Source: Burkholderiaceae bacterium
GTDB lineage: Bacteria > Pseudomonadota > Gammaproteobacteria > Burkholderiales > Burkholderiaceae_D
Length of the DNA stretch: 44,907 nt
Reading direction: 5' to 3'
Assembly (NCBI GenBank): GCA_019751755.1
Contig: JAIENA010000065.1
Coordinates: forward strand, 1-44,907
In this document: positions 35,619 through 44,907 of the stretch, in pieces
Layout: every line of letters starts with the position of its first letter
Position numbering within the stretch: position 1 is the stretch's first letter
Position numbers and translations under genes: made by a program
The notes under the pieces: model-generated
Database searches by the model: none
Told to the model about the DNA's origin: nothing
Seen by the model: only the letters and a program-made list of their open reading frames with translations

Positions 35619-35652
35619 TTTATACTAGTTATTTATACTTCATTCGTATAAA
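35619..35652. promoter_or_regulatory. TTTATAC repeat cluster in the kinase/punA divergent region
   Basis: TTTATACT occurs at 35619-35626 and 35632-35639 (13 bp apart), and the inverse GTATAAA at 35646-35652. The last two form a dyad with a 7-bp spacer. The cluster lies 69-100 bp upstream of the kinase ATG and 130 bp upstream of punA. It contains TATACT and TATAAA boxes that could serve as -10 elements either way. A good candidate operator for the HTH-kinase or the LysR protein; binder unproven. Confidence 0.45.
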
Positions 35653-35781
35653 TAGTAAAGAAAAATGGTATTTGCCATACATATAGCCAATACTGCATAG
35701 TATCGCTTCACTCGAAAGTCATCTGGCGCAAGCGGTTTCGCGCTACAGCGCCTATACCTATAAATCCATAACGAGGAACCC

Positions 35782-36621
35782 ATGTCTAACAACGCTCCCT
35801 TCCAGGCCGCCGCCCTTGTCCGCTCCCGTATGCCGGCGAATTTCCAGCCTCGTCTCGCGCTGGTGCTCGGTTCCGGCCTTGGTGTGCTGGCTGAGCAGAT
35901 GCAAGATGCGGTGACGATTCCGTTCGATGAATTGCCAGGTTTCCCGATCAGCACCGTGCACGGCCACGCCGGCGCGATGGTGCTGGGCACCTTGTCCGGC
36001 GTCCAGGTGGTGTGCCTCAAAGGGCGCGGCCATTTCTATGAAGGCTACGGCCTGGGCGTGATGACGTCCGCCGTGCGCACCTTGAAGCTGCTGGGCGTGG
36101 ACTTCCTGTTTGTGACCAATGCGGCCGGTTCGCTGCGTCCTGAAGTGGACGCCGGTTCGCTGGTGGCGCTGACCGACCATATCAACCTGTTGCCCGGCAC
36201 GCCGATGATCGGCCCGAACGACGAGCGTTTCGGCCCGCGCTTCTTCTCGATGTCGAATTGCTACGACGCCGACCTGCGCAATGCGCTCAAAGCCACGGCA
36301 GTGGAAACCGGCATCACGCTGCACGACGGCGTCTACATCGCCTACTCCGGCCCGAACTTTGAAACCGCCGCCGAAATCCGCGCCTTTAAAGTGCTGGGCG
36401 CCGACGTGGTCGGCATGTCGGTGGTGCCGGAAGTGATCCCGGCCCGCCACTGCGGCCTGAAAGTCATGGGCGTGTCGGTGGTGACCAACCTGGCTGAAGG
36501 CATGTCGCCATTCCAGCTGTCGCACGAGCAGACGCTGAAATACGCCGCCATCGGCGCGGAAAGCCTGGTGAAACTGATCCTGGCGTTCCTGGCGAACGTG
36601 GCGAAAACGCCGCGCGCATAA
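35782..36621 (+). CDS. punA: Purine-nucleoside phosphorylase (trimeric type)
   Basis: Cytoplasmic enzyme that splits purine (deoxy)nucleosides with phosphate to the base and (deoxy)ribose 1-phosphate. The 279 residues match the class II/trimeric family. Visible are LVLGSGLGVLAE (phosphate loop), GFPISTVHGHAGAMVLG, KGRGHFYEGY, VTNAAGSLRPEVDAGS, SGPNFETAAEIRA, VVGMSVVPEVIPARHCGL and VVTNLAEGMS. The Asn in that last segment contacts the purine. An ACGAGGAA ribosome site precedes the ATG. It ends with its own terminator, so it is probably separate from the deoB operon. Confidence 0.94.
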   Translation: MSNNAPFQAAALVRSRMPANFQPRLALVLGSGLGVLAEQMQDAVTIPFDELPGFPISTVHGHAGAMVLGTLSGVQVVCLKGRGHFYEGYGLGVMTSAVRTLKLLGVDFLFVTNAAGSLRPEVDAGSLVALTDHINLLPGTPMIGPNDERFGPRFFSMSNCYDADLRNALKATAVETGITLHDGVYIAYSGPNFETAAEIRAFKVLGADVVGMSVVPEVIPARHCGLKVMGVSVVTNLAEGMSPFQLSHEQTLKYAAIGAESLVKLILAFLANVAKTPRA

Positions 36622-36637
36622 GGCGCAAGCAAGCAGA

Positions 36638-36665
36638 AAAAGAGCGGCTCGACCGCTCTTTTGCA
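36638..36665 (+). terminator. Intrinsic terminator after punA
   Basis: A perfect 10-bp stem AAAAGAGCGG / CCGCTCTTTT with loop CTCGA lies 16 bp after the punA stop and runs into T residues. The A-rich left arm could let it work in both directions. deoB, 58 bp beyond, would need read-through or a promoter in the gap; TTGCAT and TACACT boxes are there but with unsuitable spacing. Confidence 0.88.
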
Positions 36666-36722
36666 TTGCATGCTTTCGAATCGCCTACACTGAATTCTCC
36701 AACTTAACCGACGAGCACGATC

Positions 36723-37916
36723 ATGTCACGCGCCTTTATCCTCCTGCTGGATTCCTTTGGCCTCGGCGCCACGCCGGACGCCGACAAATACGGCGACGCC
36801 GCCACCAACACCTTTGGTCACATTGCCGCCTGGGCGGCGCAACAGGGCAAGCCGATGGCCTTGCCCCACCTGGAAAAGCTGGGCCTGGCCGCCGCCGCCC
36901 ATGCCGCTTGCGGCGAATGGGCCGCCGGCTTCAGTCAGCGCGACGGCTTCACGGCCGCCTATGGCGCCGCGCGCGAGCAATCGACCGGCAAGGATACCCA
37001 ATCGGGCCACTGGGAAATCGCCGGCGTGCCGGTGCTGTTCGACTGGGGTTATTTCCCGAAAACCGTGCCATCGTTCCCGCAAGAATTGACCGACCAATTG
37101 CAGGCATTGAGCGGCGTGCCGGGCTTCCTCGGTAATTGCCACGCGTCCGGTACCACCATCATCAATGAACTCGGCGATGAACACGTGGCGACCGGTAAGC
37201 CGATCTTGTATACGTCGGCCGACTCGGTGCTGCAGATCGCGTGCCACGAACAGCATTTCGGCCTGCAGCGCCTGTATGACATGTGCGAACAGGCGTATGA
37301 ACTGGTCAAGCCGTACAACATCGGCCGCATCATTGCGCGTCCGTTTACGGGTGAAAACGGCAACTACAAGCGTACCGCCAACCGCCACGACTACGCGATC
37401 CCGCCGCACGCGCCGACCTTGCTGGACCATGTGAACAACGCCGGTGGTGAAGTCATCGCGCTGGGCAAGATCAGCGATATTTATGCAGGGCAGGGCGTGT
37501 CGCGCGTGGTCAAGGGCCCGGACAACATGGCGCTGTTCGACGCGCTGCTGAAGGTGCAGGACGAAGCCGGCGACAAGTCGCTGACGTTCGTCAATTTCGT
37601 CGACTTCGACCAGGCCTTCGGCCACCGCCGCGACGTCGCCGGTTATGCCAACGCGCTGCATGAAATGGATGCGCGCCTGCCGGAATTCTTCGCCAAGATG
37701 CGGGACGGCGACCTGTGCGTCATCACGGCCGATCACGGCTGCGATCCGACCTCGCCGGGTTCCGACCATACGCGTGAACACATCCCTGTGATCTTCTTCG
37801 GCCCCGGCGTGGCACCGCGCGCGCTCGGCATTTCCGACACGTTCTCGGATATCGGCCAGACCATTGCCCACCACCTCGGCGTGCAACCTCTTTCCAACGG
37901 AACCAACGTCCTATGA
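36723..37916 (+). CDS. deoB: Phosphopentomutase
   Basis: Manganese enzyme that moves the phosphate of (deoxy)ribose 1-phosphate to position 5. The 397-residue protein starts MSRAFILLLDSFGLGATPDADKYGD with metal-binding Asp and has STGKDTQSGHWEIAG (the phosphorylated residue region) near residue 85. It also has VNFVDFDQAFGHRRDVAGYA near residue 285 and ITADHGCDPTSPGSDHTREHIP near residue 335. It overlaps deoC by 4 bp and begins the run deoB-deoC-ALDH-deoA-cdd-deaminase. Confidence 0.97.
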   Translation: MSRAFILLLDSFGLGATPDADKYGDAATNTFGHIAAWAAQQGKPMALPHLEKLGLAAAAHAACGEWAAGFSQRDGFTAAYGAAREQSTGKDTQSGHWEIAGVPVLFDWGYFPKTVPSFPQELTDQLQALSGVPGFLGNCHASGTTIINELGDEHVATGKPILYTSADSVLQIACHEQHFGLQRLYDMCEQAYELVKPYNIGRIIARPFTGENGNYKRTANRHDYAIPPHAPTLLDHVNNAGGEVIALGKISDIYAGQGVSRVVKGPDNMALFDALLKVQDEAGDKSLTFVNFVDFDQAFGHRRDVAGYANALHEMDARLPEFFAKMRDGDLCVITADHGCDPTSPGSDHTREHIPVIFFGPGVAPRALGISDTFSDIGQTIAHHLGVQPLSNGTNVL

Positions 37917-38872
37917 CCATTGAACATTTCAAGCGCAATGAGGCGATGCCGCTCGACCTGGGCTGGCTGAATCATATCCACGTGAACAAAGCCGCGGCCG
38001 ACCGCCGCGCCGCGTCGCTGGCCAACCGCCGCACCGTCAAGAAGGAGTACCAGGCCGCGTGGCTGGTCAAAGCGATCGAACTGATCGACCTGACCACCCT
38101 GGCCGGTGACGATACGCCGGGCCGCGTCGAGCGCTTGTGCATGAAGGCCATGCGTCCGCTGCGCAGCGATCTGGTGGAGGCTTTGGGCCTGCAGGAGCGC
38201 AACCTGATGACCGGCGCGGTGTGCGTGTACCACGAAATGATCCAGCACGCCGACAAGGTGCTCAAAGGACGCCTGCCGATCGCCGCCGTGTCGACCGGCT
38301 TCCCGGCCGGCTTGACCAGCATGGAAACCAAGGTTCGTGAAATCGAACTGTCGGTGGCTGCCGGCGCCAAGGAAATCGACATCGTCATCACGCGCCAGCA
38401 CGTCCTGACGGGCAACTGGCAAGCGCTCTACGATGAAATGGCGGCCTATCGCAAGGCCTGTGGCGAAGCGCACGTGAAAGCCATTCTGGCGACGGGCGAC
38501 CTGGTGACCCTGGAAAACGTGGCGAAAGCATCGTGGGTTTGCATGATGGCGGGCGCCGACTTCATCAAGACCTCGACCGGCAAGGAAGGCGTCAACGCCA
38601 CCATTCCCGTGTCGCTGGTGATGGTGCGCGCGATCCGTGAATACTATGAGCGCACCGGTTTCCAGATCGGCTACAAGCCGGCCGGCGGCGTCGGCACGGC
38701 CAAGGCTGCGCTGCAATACATGACGGTGATGAAAGAAGAACTGGGCAATGAATGGCTGGAACCGCACCTGTTCCGCATCGGCGCATCGAGCCTGCTGACT
38801 GACATCGAGCGCCAGCTCGAACACCATGTCACCGGCAACTACTCGGCCGTACACCGTCACGCGCAACCTTAA
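37913..38872 (+). CDS. deoC: Deoxyribose-phosphate aldolase
   Basis: Class I aldolase that cleaves deoxyribose 5-phosphate to acetaldehyde and glyceraldehyde 3-phosphate. At 319 residues it belongs to the longer DERA group similar in size to the human enzyme, not the ~250-residue E. coli type. Key parts are VCVYHEMIQHA near residue 100, VSTGFPAGLTSMETKVREIELSVAAGAKEIDIVI near residue 125, and the Schiff-base lysine in DFIKTSTGKEGVNATIP. The GYKPAGGVGTAKAAL segment carries the proton-relay lysine. Its ATG overlaps deoB (ATGA). Confidence 0.96.
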   Translation: MTIEHFKRNEAMPLDLGWLNHIHVNKAAADRRAASLANRRTVKKEYQAAWLVKAIELIDLTTLAGDDTPGRVERLCMKAMRPLRSDLVEALGLQERNLMTGAVCVYHEMIQHADKVLKGRLPIAAVSTGFPAGLTSMETKVREIELSVAAGAKEIDIVITRQHVLTGNWQALYDEMAAYRKACGEAHVKAILATGDLVTLENVAKASWVCMMAGADFIKTSTGKEGVNATIPVSLVMVRAIREYYERTGFQIGYKPAGGVGTAKAALQYMTVMKEELGNEWLEPHLFRIGASSLLTDIERQLEHHVTGNYSAVHRHAQP

Positions 38873-38882
38873 GGATCCACTC

Positions 38883-41267
38883 ATGCCAACTATCAACGAC
38901 ATTCTGAAGACCATGGACTACGGCCCCGCACCAGAAAGCCAGAAAGAAGCGCAAGCATGGCTGGATCAGCAAGGCCGCCAATTCGGCCTGTTCATCGACA
39001 ACGCCTGGACCGAGCCGACCGACTTGTTCGCCTCGAACAACCCGGCCGACGGCAAGCCACTGGCGCAATTGACGCAAGCGTCCGCGGATGATGTGAACCG
39101 CGCCGTCGAGGCGGCGCGCCGCGCGCAGCCGGCCTGGCAAGGGCTGGGCGGCCATGGCCGCGCCAAGATCCTGTACGCGATTGCACGCCTGATGCAAAAG
39201 CACGCGCGCCTGTTCGCCGTGCTGGAAACGCTGGACAACGGCAAGACCATCCGCGAAACCCGCGACGCCGATTTGCCGCTGGTGGCGCGTCATTTTTACT
39301 ATCACGCAGGCTGGGCCCAGTTGCAGGACGAAGAATTCGCCGGCCACCGTCCGGTCGGTGTGGTGGGCCAGATCGTGCCGTGGAATTTCCCGCTGCTGAT
39401 GCTGGCGTGGAAGATTGCACCGGCGCTGGCCGCTGGTAACACCGTGGTGTTCAAACCGGCCGAATTCACGTCGCTGACCGCCATGCTGTTCGCCCACATC
39501 TGCGTGCAAGCGGGCGTGCCGGCCGGTGTCGTCAATATCGTGACCGGCGACGGCCGCGTGGGCGAAGCCATCGTCAAGCACGAAGGCATCGACAAGCTGG
39601 CGTTTACCGGTTCGACCGAAGTGGGCCGCATCATCCGCGAAGCCACCGCCGGTTCGGGCAAGAAACTGTCGCTGGAACTGGGCGGTAAGTCGCCGTTCAT
39701 CGTGTTCGACGACGCCGACCTCGATGCGGCGGTCGAAGGTCTGGTCGATTCGATCTGGTTCAACCAGGGGCAAGTGTGCTGCGCCGGTTCGCGTCTGCTG
39801 GTGCAGGAATCGGTTCAAGATCGCTTCCTGGCGAAATTGCGGGCCCGCATGGACAACCTGCGCCTGGGTTCCCCGCTGGATAAATCGATGGACATCGGCG
39901 CCCTGGTCGATCCGGTCCAGCGCCAGCGCATCGCCGGCCTGGTGGACTCGGCGCGCGCCGAAGGCTGTGATGTGTACCAGCCGGCCGGCTGCGAGATCCC
40001 GGCCGATGGTTCGTGGTTCCCACCGACCCTGATCACCGGCGCATCGACGTCGGCTGCCGTGGCACAGGCTGAAATCTTTGGCCCGGTGCTGGTGGCGATG
40101 AGCTTCCGCACGCCGCAAGAAGCGGTACAACTGGCCAACAACACCGTGTACGGCCTGGCGGCGTGCGTCTGGTCGGAAAACATTTCGCTGGCGCTGGACG
40201 TGGCCCCGGCCATCAAGGCCGGCGTGGTCTGGATCAACACCGCCAACCAGTTCGACGCCGCCTGCGGCTTCGGCGGCTACCGCGAGTCCGGCTATGGCCG
40301 TGAAGGCGGCCGTGAAGGCATGCTGGAATACCTGGTCCCGCTGTCGGAAGATGCACGTCCGGCCGCGCCACTGGCCGCCGAGAAGGGCAAAGCCAAGGCC
40401 GCCGCCGCATCGTCCGACCCGTTCGCGATCGACCGCACCGCCAAGATGTACATCGGTGGCAAGCAGGCCCGTCCTGACGGCGCCTACAGCCGCGCCATCC
40501 ACGGCGCCGACGGCAAGTTGCTGGGCGAAGTGGGTGAGGGCAGCCGCAAGGACATCCGCAACGCGGTGGAAGCGGCGCACAAGGCGACCGGCTGGACCAA
40601 AGCAACCGCCCACAACCGCGCGCAAGTGCTGTTCTACATCGCCGAAAACCTGGCGGCGCGCGGCGCCGAATTCGCCGAACGCATCGCGGCCCAGACCGGC
40701 GCCAAGAATGCCGAGAAGGAAGTGCAAGCGGCGGTGGAACGCCTGTTCTACTGGGCCGCGTGGGCCGACAAATACGACGGCCTGGCGCACCAGCCGCCGA
40801 TGCACGGCATCACCGTGGCGCTGAACGAAGCGATTGGCGTGATCGGCATCGTGGCACCGAACGAAAACCCGCTGCTGGGCTTTATTTCGCTGGTGGCGCC
40901 AGCCATCGCCGTGGGCAACCGCGTGGTGGTGGTGCCATCGGAAGCGCATCCGTTGAGCGCGACCGATTTGTACCAGGTGTTCGACACGTCCGACCTGCCG
41001 GGTGGCGTGGTCAACATCGTCACCGGTTCGGCCGACGAACTGGCGCGCACGCTGGCCACCCACTCGGACGTTGACGCGCTGTGGCGGCACGATGGTTCGG
41101 CCGCCGGTTGCGCCGAAGTCGAGCGCCTGTCGGCCGGTTCGCTGAAGCGCACCTGGACCGGTGGCGCCAAGGGCCGCGACTGGTTCAGCACGGCGCAGGC
41201 CGGCGGCCGCACGGTGCTGGCGCATGCGTCGCAAGTGAAAAATATCTGGATTCCTTACGGCGTATAA
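38883..41267 (+). CDS. Two-domain aldehyde dehydrogenase (ALDH16-like)
   Basis: A 794-residue fusion of two ALDH domains. Domain 1 (about 45-480) is complete: [48 protein letters not shown] with the base Glu, and catalytic Cys about residue 299 in [11 protein letters not shown]. Domain 2 (about 510-794) keeps [19 protein letters not shown]-like parts but lacks the GQxCxAGSR motif and is shortened, as in ALDH16 enzymes. Next to deoC it would oxidise acetaldehyde to acetate (inference). The ATG at 38883 lies 10 bp after the deoC stop; an upstream in-frame ATG inside deoC is rejected. Confidence 0.9.
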   Translation: MPTINDILKTMDYGPAPESQKEAQAWLDQQGRQFGLFIDNAWTEPTDLFASNNPADGKPLAQLTQASADDVNRAVEAARRAQPAWQGLGGHGRAKILYAIARLMQKHARLFAVLETLDNGKTIRETRDADLPLVARHFYYHAGWAQLQDEEFAGHRPVGVVGQIVPWNFPLLMLAWKIAPALAAGNTVVFKPAEFTSLTAMLFAHICVQAGVPAGVVNIVTGDGRVGEAIVKHEGIDKLAFTGSTEVGRIIREATAGSGKKLSLELGGKSPFIVFDDADLDAAVEGLVDSIWFNQGQVCCAGSRLLVQESVQDRFLAKLRARMDNLRLGSPLDKSMDIGALVDPVQRQRIAGLVDSARAEGCDVYQPAGCEIPADGSWFPPTLITGASTSAAVAQAEIFGPVLVAMSFRTPQEAVQLANNTVYGLAACVWSENISLALDVAPAIKAGVVWINTANQFDAACGFGGYRESGYGREGGREGMLEYLVPLSEDARPAAPLAAEKGKAKAAAASSDPFAIDRTAKMYIGGKQARPDGAYSRAIHGADGKLLGEVGEGSRKDIRNAVEAAHKATGWTKATAHNRAQVLFYIAENLAARGAEFAERIAAQTGAKNAEKEVQAAVERLFYWAAWADKYDGLAHQPPMHGITVALNEAIGVIGIVAPNENPLLGFISLVAPAIAVGNRVVVVPSEAHPLSATDLYQVFDTSDLPGGVVNIVTGSADELARTLATHSDVDALWRHDGSAAGCAEVERLSAGSLKRTWTGGAKGRDWFSTAQAGGRTVLAHASQVKNIWIPYGV

Positions 41268-41292
41268 CGTCATCACTGGATCATCCATCACA

Positions 41293-41325
41293 GGGCCGCA
41301 GACCGGGAAAACCGGCATGCGGCCC
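41293..41325 (+). other. Branched hairpin between the ALDH gene and deoA
   Basis: Outer arms GGGCCGCA (41293-41300) and TGCGGCCC (41318-41325) enclose inner CCGG arms (41303-41306, 41312-41315) around GGAAA-type loop bases. It lies in the 94-bp gap inside the deo operon and has no T run. It may block 3' exonucleases or set relative expression of the flanking genes. Confidence 0.5.
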
Positions 41326-41361
41326 GAATACCTTACAAGACAACACACCAAGAGAGCGACT

Positions 41362-42684
41362 ATGTTCCTGACCCAAGAAATCATTCGCAAAAAACGCGAC
41401 AAGGGAGCGCTGACTCCGGAAGAAATCCAGTTCTTCGTGCGCGGCATCACGGACGGCAGCGTCAGCGAAGGGCAGATTGCCGCGCTGGCCATGGCCGTCT
41501 ATTTCAACGACATGAACATGGACGAGCGTGTGGCGTTCACGCTGGCCATGCGCGATTCCGGCGCGGTGCTGGACTGGTCCAAGCTGGACTTGCCGGGCCC
41601 GGTGGTCGACAAGCATTCGACCGGCGGCGTGGGCGATGTGGTGTCGCTGCTGCTGGGCCCCATGGTGGCGGCCTGCGGCGGCTACGTGCCGATGATTTCC
41701 GGCCGTGGCCTGGGCCACACCGGCGGCACGCTCGACAAGTTTGATTCCATCCCCGGCTACAACACGGTGCCGGACAATGAACTGTTCCGCAAAGTGGTGA
41801 AGGAAGTCGGCGTCGCCATCATCGGCCAGACCTCGAACCTGGCGCCATCCGATAAACGTTTCTACAGCATCCGCGACGTGACGGCGACGGTGGAATCGGT
41901 GGCCATGATCACCGGTTCGATCCTGTCGAAGAAATTGTCGGCCGGCCTGCAGGCGCTGGTGATGGACGTCAAAGCGGGCAGCGGCGCCTTTATGCCGACC
42001 TATGACAAATCGGTGGAACTGGCGGAATCGATCGTCAAGGTCGGCAATGGCGCGGGCATGATGACGTCGGCGATCCTGACCGACATGAATGAATCGCTGG
42101 CGCCGTATGCCGGCAACGCGGTGGAAGTACGCGGCGCGATCGATTACCTGACCGGCAAATCGCGTCCGGCACGCCTGCACGAAGTCACCATGGCGCTGTG
42201 CGCGGAAATGCTGGTGCTGGGCAAGCTGGCGGCCGACGACGTCGAAGCGCGCCAAAAACTGCAGGCGGCCCTGGATAGTGGCGCGGCCACCGAGCGCTTC
42301 GCGCGCATGGTGGTGGCGCTGGGCGGCCCGGCCGACCTGGTGGAAAACCCGGACAAGCACCTGGCGGCAGCGCCGATCCTGGTGCCGGCGCCGGCCCTGC
42401 ATTCCGGCTACGCCGCAGCGACCAACTGCCGTGGCATCGGCCTGTCCGTGGTCAGCCTGGGTGGCGGTCGTCGCCGTCCGTCCGACGCGATCGACTTCGC
42501 GGTCGGCCTGACCGACCTGGTCGGCCTCGGTGACCGCATCGAAGCAGGCCAGCCGCTGGCCATGGTGCACGCGCGCACCCAAGCCGCGGCCGAGCAGGCC
42601 ATCGCGGAAATCCAGGCGGCGTACACCATCGCCGAAGACAAACCGGCGGCCAACCCGGTCATCTACCGCACGATCCGCCCATAA
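41362..42684 (+). CDS. deoA: Thymidine phosphorylase
   Basis: Splits thymidine and deoxyuridine with phosphate to the base and deoxyribose 1-phosphate. The 440-residue protein starts [21 protein letters not shown] at the ATG at 41362 (an upstream start would use a non-conserved leader). It shows the family signature in [20 protein letters not shown] and has [18 protein letters not shown] near residue 83 and [14 protein letters not shown] near residue 200. The C-terminal domain has [21 protein letters not shown]. It feeds DeoB and DeoC encoded upstream. Confidence 0.96.
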   Translation: MFLTQEIIRKKRDKGALTPEEIQFFVRGITDGSVSEGQIAALAMAVYFNDMNMDERVAFTLAMRDSGAVLDWSKLDLPGPVVDKHSTGGVGDVVSLLLGPMVAACGGYVPMISGRGLGHTGGTLDKFDSIPGYNTVPDNELFRKVVKEVGVAIIGQTSNLAPSDKRFYSIRDVTATVESVAMITGSILSKKLSAGLQALVMDVKAGSGAFMPTYDKSVELAESIVKVGNGAGMMTSAILTDMNESLAPYAGNAVEVRGAIDYLTGKSRPARLHEVTMALCAEMLVLGKLAADDVEARQKLQAALDSGAATERFARMVVALGGPADLVENPDKHLAAAPILVPAPALHSGYAAATNCRGIGLSVVSLGGGRRRPSDAIDFAVGLTDLVGLGDRIEAGQPLAMVHARTQAAAEQAIAEIQAAYTIAEDKPAANPVIYRTIRP

Positions 42685-42704
42685 AATTAACCGATCACCC
42701 CGCG

Positions 42705-42724
42705 ATGTCCCCCCCGGGGGACAT
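42705..42724 (+). other. C/G hairpin between deoA and cdd
   Basis: ATGTCCCCC and GGGGGACAT arms form a 9-bp stem with only two C in between (stem of 8 with a 4-base loop in practice). It ends 14 bp before the cdd start, close to the TGGAGAG ribosome binding site, so it could affect cdd translation. Confidence 0.5.
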
Positions 42725-42738
42725 GTTTGGAGAGCACT

Positions 42739-44363
<1,625 letters not shown>

Positions 44364-44403
44364 TTGCGCAGTACCGCCTGCGCCTGCGATCGTGGCGGCG
44401 TGC

Positions 44404-44826
44404 TTACCACGGGCTATAGCTTCCAATGCTCCAAAGGTTGCCTTCTGGATCGCGGCATGTGAAGCCGCGTCCGCCGTAGTCTTCATCTTGCAAGGGCATT
44501 TCGATCACCGCGCCAGCCCCGGCCGCACGCGCGTGTACCGCATCGGCATCGTTGACGACCAGGTAGCTGCACTGTGTGACCCGCATGCCGGTTTCCGAGG
44601 GATGCGCCATCAGGCGTCCGAACGCCGTGTCAAAAATCGAACTCAGCATGATCATGCCATTGCCGAAGCCGAGTTGTGCATGCGCGATGGTGCCATCGTC
44701 GTTGGGCACCACCAGGTCTTTGGAAAAGCCCAGCGTATCGCACAGCCACGCAATGGCGGCGGGCGCGTCGTGGTAGCGCAGGCAGGGGATGACGGTGGCG
44801 CGGGTATCCTTCGGTATGCTTGGCAT
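44404..44826 (-). CDS. VOC-family (glyoxalase/bleomycin-resistance-like) protein
   Basis: A 140-residue protein with the two beta-alpha-beta-beta-beta halves of the vicinal-oxygen-chelate fold: TVIPCLRYHDAPAAIAWLCDTLGF at the N-terminus and VTQCSYLVVNDADAVHARAAGAGA in the middle. It ends with the typical GGRGFTCRDPEGNLWSIGSY. The start at 44826 follows an AGGGGG ribosome site; an ATG 54 bp upstream would add a non-conserved tail. It converges with the deaminase gene, 40 bp apart. Substrate unknown; it resembles the PhnB/YdeN-like group. Confidence 0.87.
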   Translation of the reverse strand: MPSIPKDTRATVIPCLRYHDAPAAIAWLCDTLGFSKDLVVPNDDGTIAHAQLGFGNGMIMLSSIFDTAFGRLMAHPSETGMRVTQCSYLVVNDADAVHARAAGAGAVIEMPLQDEDYGGRGFTCRDPEGNLWSIGSYSPW

Positions 44827-44845
44827 CTTGCCCCCTTTGCTTGGA

Positions 44846-44907
44846 ATAATGGGTGCCGGGCCTTCAGGCCGGACATCCACATCATCGGATAATGGGTGCC
44901 GGGCCTT
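44846..44907. repeat. Direct repeat of a 19-bp unit at the right edge
   Basis: ATAATGGGTGCCGGGCCTT occurs at 44846-44864 and again at 44889-44907, a period of 43 bp. Between them CCGGGCCT..AGGCCGG can fold into a hairpin. The window ends exactly with the second copy, so a longer tandem or REP-like array may follow. The first copy overlaps the region just upstream of the VOC gene. Confidence 0.7.

Noticed and set aside
38829-41492. 887-codon open frame opposite the ALDH gene
   Set aside because: Antisense shadow of a well-supported two-domain ALDH; Arg/His/Gln-rich, no recognisable motif.

Overview
The window is about 45 kb of GC-rich chromosomal DNA from a Gram-negative bacterium. The best fit is a betaproteobacterium of the order Burkholderiales, family Oxalobacteraceae (Janthinobacterium/Duganella/Massilia type). 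The signs are the zapD-coaE-pilD-pilC-pilB block, two large TonB-dependent receptors, periplasmic proteins with Sec signals, and an HTH-PfkB/PsuG pair. I saw no rRNA, tRNA, CRISPR array or transposase. The taxonomic call is inference from gene content and order.

Layout. (1) 1-6.7 kb, minus strand: start of zapD, then coaE, pilD, pilC and pilB (type IV pilus assembly), a CorC/HlyC-type membrane protein and a small PsiF-repeat protein. (2) 6.7-12.3 kb, purine catabolism: uraH diverges from puuE, followed by a remnant of the xanthine dehydrogenase genes xdhA/xdhB, then xdhC, guaD and a secreted adenosine deaminase. The two xanthine dehydrogenase subunit genes appear collapsed into a ~100 bp scar, so xdhC is left without its usual partners at this locus. 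(3) 12.3-20.4 kb, plus strand: an Oar-like TonB-dependent receptor with a long structured leader, then a lipoprotein 5'-nucleotidase, a PLD3/PLD4-like phospholipase-D-fold protein and an S1/P1 nuclease, all exported. (4) 20.4-21.6 kb: a glycine-rich-tailed membrane protein and a cupin. (5) 21.7-29.3 kb: a BMP-type nucleoside ABC importer (minus strand) diverging from a second TonB-dependent receptor. (6) 29.4-31.8 kb: DUF969, DUF979 and pyroglutamyl-peptidase, a probable 5-oxoproline unit. (7) 31.8-35.6 kb, minus strand: HTH-PfkB kinase, psuG, a LysR regulator and a YefM-YoeB toxin-antitoxin pair with a duplicated TGTACA operator. (8) 35.8-44.4 kb, plus strand: punA, deoB, deoC, a two-domain ALDH16-like aldehyde dehydrogenase, deoA, cdd and an unusual two-domain deaminase. 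A VOC protein and the start of a short repeat close the window.

Taken together, regions 2, 3, 5, 7 and 8 read as one dispersed nucleic-acid scavenging programme. Extracellular or periplasmic nucleases and a nucleotidase would release nucleosides; TonB receptors and the ABC importer would bring them in. PunA and DeoA then split them, DeoB/DeoC/ALDH convert the (deoxy)ribose phosphate to glyceraldehyde-3-phosphate and acetate, and GuaD/UraH/PuuE and Cdd process bases and nucleosides. The individual enzyme families are well known. What looks new is the combination, especially the PLD3/4-like + S1/P1 + ADA2-like exported set, the orphaned xdhC, and the two-domain deaminase at the end of the deo operon.
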